In this document: positions 4,319-5,677 of the stretch, piece by piece | Layout: each line of letters begins with the position of its first letter | How positions within the stretch are numbered: the stretch's first letter is position 1 | Assembly (NCBI GenBank): GCA_023249835.1 | Contig: JAHFBY010000147.1 | Location: forward strand, 1-5,677 | Reading direction: 5' to 3' | Length of the DNA: 5,677 bases | Source: Elusimicrobiota bacterium | GTDB taxonomy: Bacteria; Elusimicrobiota; Elusimicrobia; 2-02-FULL-39-32 | Translations under genes and position numbers: made by a program | Notes under the pieces: model-generated | The model's input: only the letters and a program-made list of their open reading frames with translations | Told to the model about the DNA's origin: nothing | The model's database searches: none

Positions 4319-5677
4319 TCATAAATTCTTAATCCACCCTTCAACTTCTAATCGGTCAGAAGCGTTAGGCGTAAGCTTAAGATAGCGTAAAAAATAATGC
4401 TTGGACTTTTGTTTATCACCCAATTGGCGATAAACTACAGCCATATTATAACAGGCTATGTCTAAATTGGGGTCAATTCGAAGCGCGTTTTCTAAAGACT
4501 CTTTCGCTTTATCCCACTGCTTTTGATTCAAACGAATGTAGCCTAGTTCATTTAACAACTTAGGGTCTTGGGGCCATTGGGTTAATGCGTTCTCTAAAGT
4601 CTGGGCTGCGCCAATAAGGTCGCGGTTTGATCTTTGCGCTAACGATAAATGAAAGTATACGGCATTTTTTTCCTTCGCGCAAATTAAGCCGCGGCGCAAA
4701 ATAGTTACGGCCTCGGGGAACTGTTTGCGCAAATAAGCGTTGATGCCTAAGTTGTTCCAAGCAGCGCTCAAATCACCTTCACGCTTTAGGGCGGAAAGAA
4801 AATATTTTTGCGCCTCTTCATAAGAACCATGGTTTTGCATGGCAATGCCAATGTTATTATACGCCGCACTATATCGAGATATAATGTGCCTCGTAAAAAA
4901 ATGAGGATAACCATCAACGGTCAATCCCATTGATCCGGGACGTTCCACATAAAATCGAAGGGAACTCTGTTTTGCTTTAAGCTCCGCTAGGTTTATGATG
5001 TCGCCCATTTGCACGATAAGCCCAACAGGAAATTGGGGAAAACCAGAGGGCAGTTTAGATTCATGGTCCGCGTAGAGCGCGCGGCCTGTTTTTTGATGAA
5101 AATTTAAAACCTCGGGGATAAATTCTTGCGCGCTTTGAAAATAACTCTTAGGCGTCCTTTCCGGATGACGCTCTATCATCTGTCGGTAACCCCAAAACGT
5201 CTTTAAGCCAACTAGAGCAACCACGTCCGGCCGCGCGCGTTCAACGATTTGTAGATAAGAGAAGGTGAAAGCGGTGAGGTCATCAGGATCATAAAGCGAA
5301 GCGCCTTGGTCCATGGATTTTAATAAATTTTTACCGTAATCATAGGCAAAAAAATCATTGCGCCGCGAAACTGGAAGATTCAACAAAAATGTGCCCATAA
5401 GTGCCGCAGTAAAAAAAGCCTTTCGCCAAAGGGTATGGCTATTGGGTGCGACAATGTGCTTTTCTATCGCCCAACCAATCCAAAAACAAGCGCAAATATT
5501 GACCATGAGAAGGTTGGGTTCTAAAATTGGGCGCGTGGTTTCTTGCTGGATCGGTAAATTCGCCAATAAAAAATAAGCCGGCCCGGAGAAAAAGAGCGTC
5601 AAACCAGTGAACCGTGCATAATATTTTAATGCGCGCTCTTTTGAATACAATAAACTCCACAAACCTAAAAGGGTTAA
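4319..5677 (-). CDS. DUF2723/TMEM260-like membrane protein with C-terminal TPRs (N-terminal part outside window)
   Basis: The frame is open from the TGA at 4321-4319 to the right edge, so the N-terminus is missing; the TTG at 5662-5660 is internal. Using that TTG as residue 1, three membrane segments lie at about 14-36, 51-72 and 78-99. Next comes a block typical of the end of a DUF2723 unit: NDFFAYDYGKNLLKSMDQGA at 102-121, then FSYLQIVERARPDVVAL at 134-150. About five TPRs follow at 265-434. The family has a GT-C-like multi-pass fold, and the eukaryotic member TMEM260 is a protein O-mannosyltransferase, so a lipid-sugar-dependent glycosyltransferase is the best guess. The N-terminal catalytic region cannot be checked here. 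The TPRs may select or dock acceptor proteins. The TPR protein gene lies 112 nt downstream on the same strand. Confidence 0.8.
   Translation of the reverse strand, partial: LTLLGLWSLLYSKERALKYYARFTGLTLFFSGPAYFLLANLPIQQETTRPILEPNLLMVNICACFWIGWAIEKHIVAPNSHTLWRKAFFTAALMGTFLLNLPVSRRNDFFAYDYGKNLLKSMDQGASLYDPDDLTAFTFSYLQIVERARPDVVALVGLKTFWGYRQMIERHPERTPKSYFQSAQEFIPEVLNFHQKTGRALYADHESKLPSGFPQFPVGLIVQMGDIINLAELKAKQSSLRFYVERPGSMGLTVDGYPHFFTRHIISRYSAAYNNIGIAMQNHGSYEEAQKYFLSALKREGDLSAAWNNLGINAYLRKQFPEAVTILRRGLICAKEKNAVYFHLSLAQRSNRDLIGAAQTLENALTQWPQDPKLLNELGYIRLNQKQWDKAKESLENALRIDPNLDIACYNMAVVYRQLGDKQKSKHYFLRYLKLTPNASDRLEVEGWIKNL

Noticed and set aside
1..5677. Searched for a dif site near the xer gene, an ssrA gene near smpB, CRISPR arrays, insertion sequences and riboswitches
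   Set aside because: No sequence with the required symmetry, repeats or conserved core could be recognised.

Overview
The window carries a run of housekeeping genes followed by two membrane-anchored TPR genes on the opposite strand. From left to right: the C-terminal part of DNA topoisomerase I (topA, cut by the left edge), a XerC/XerD-type tyrosine recombinase, a stand-alone CheY-like receiver protein, a tRNA-Leu(CAG) on the minus strand, smpB, and then two minus-strand genes converging on smpB. The first of these is a single-pass TPR protein with four EKT(V/S)K(L/I) motifs in its N-terminal tail. The second is the C-terminal part of a DUF2723/TMEM260-like membrane protein fused to TPRs, cut by the right edge.

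The organism looks like a bacterium of moderate GC content, probably diderm and from a poorly cultivated lineage. The DUF2723-TPR architecture, the abundance of TPRs and the single-domain response regulator suit groups such as Omnitrophota or Elusimicrobiota. That placement is an inference from gene style and is not demonstrated.

Plus-strand block (1-2288): topA, the xer gene and the receiver gene are closely spaced (3 nt, then 27 nt) and are probably co-transcribed. The two DNA-topology/chromosome-resolution genes are joined so tightly that the xer gene lies in the same frame one codon after the topA UGA. The receiver gene has its own strong ribosome binding site.

Middle (2289-2421): a class II tRNA-Leu lies antisense to its flanking genes. 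Between its 5' end and the smpB ATG is a self-complementary -10 element, ATTATAAT. It gives a good plus-strand promoter whose predicted start point falls on the smpB ATG, so the smpB message may be leaderless, and it may also fire leftward into the tRNA.

Minus-strand block (5677-2917): the DUF2723-TPR gene is followed, after a 112-nt gap holding a 32-bp imperfect palindrome, by the TPR protein gene with a perfect AGGAGG. The TPR protein has a probably cytoplasmic Pro/Gln/Thr-rich tail with four FHA-ligand-like threonine motifs, one membrane helix and a probably extracytoplasmic TPR array.

A composition oddity runs through the protein genes: the palindrome GCGCGC occurs at twelve places in the topA, xer and two TPR genes, and nowhere from 1889 to 3545.
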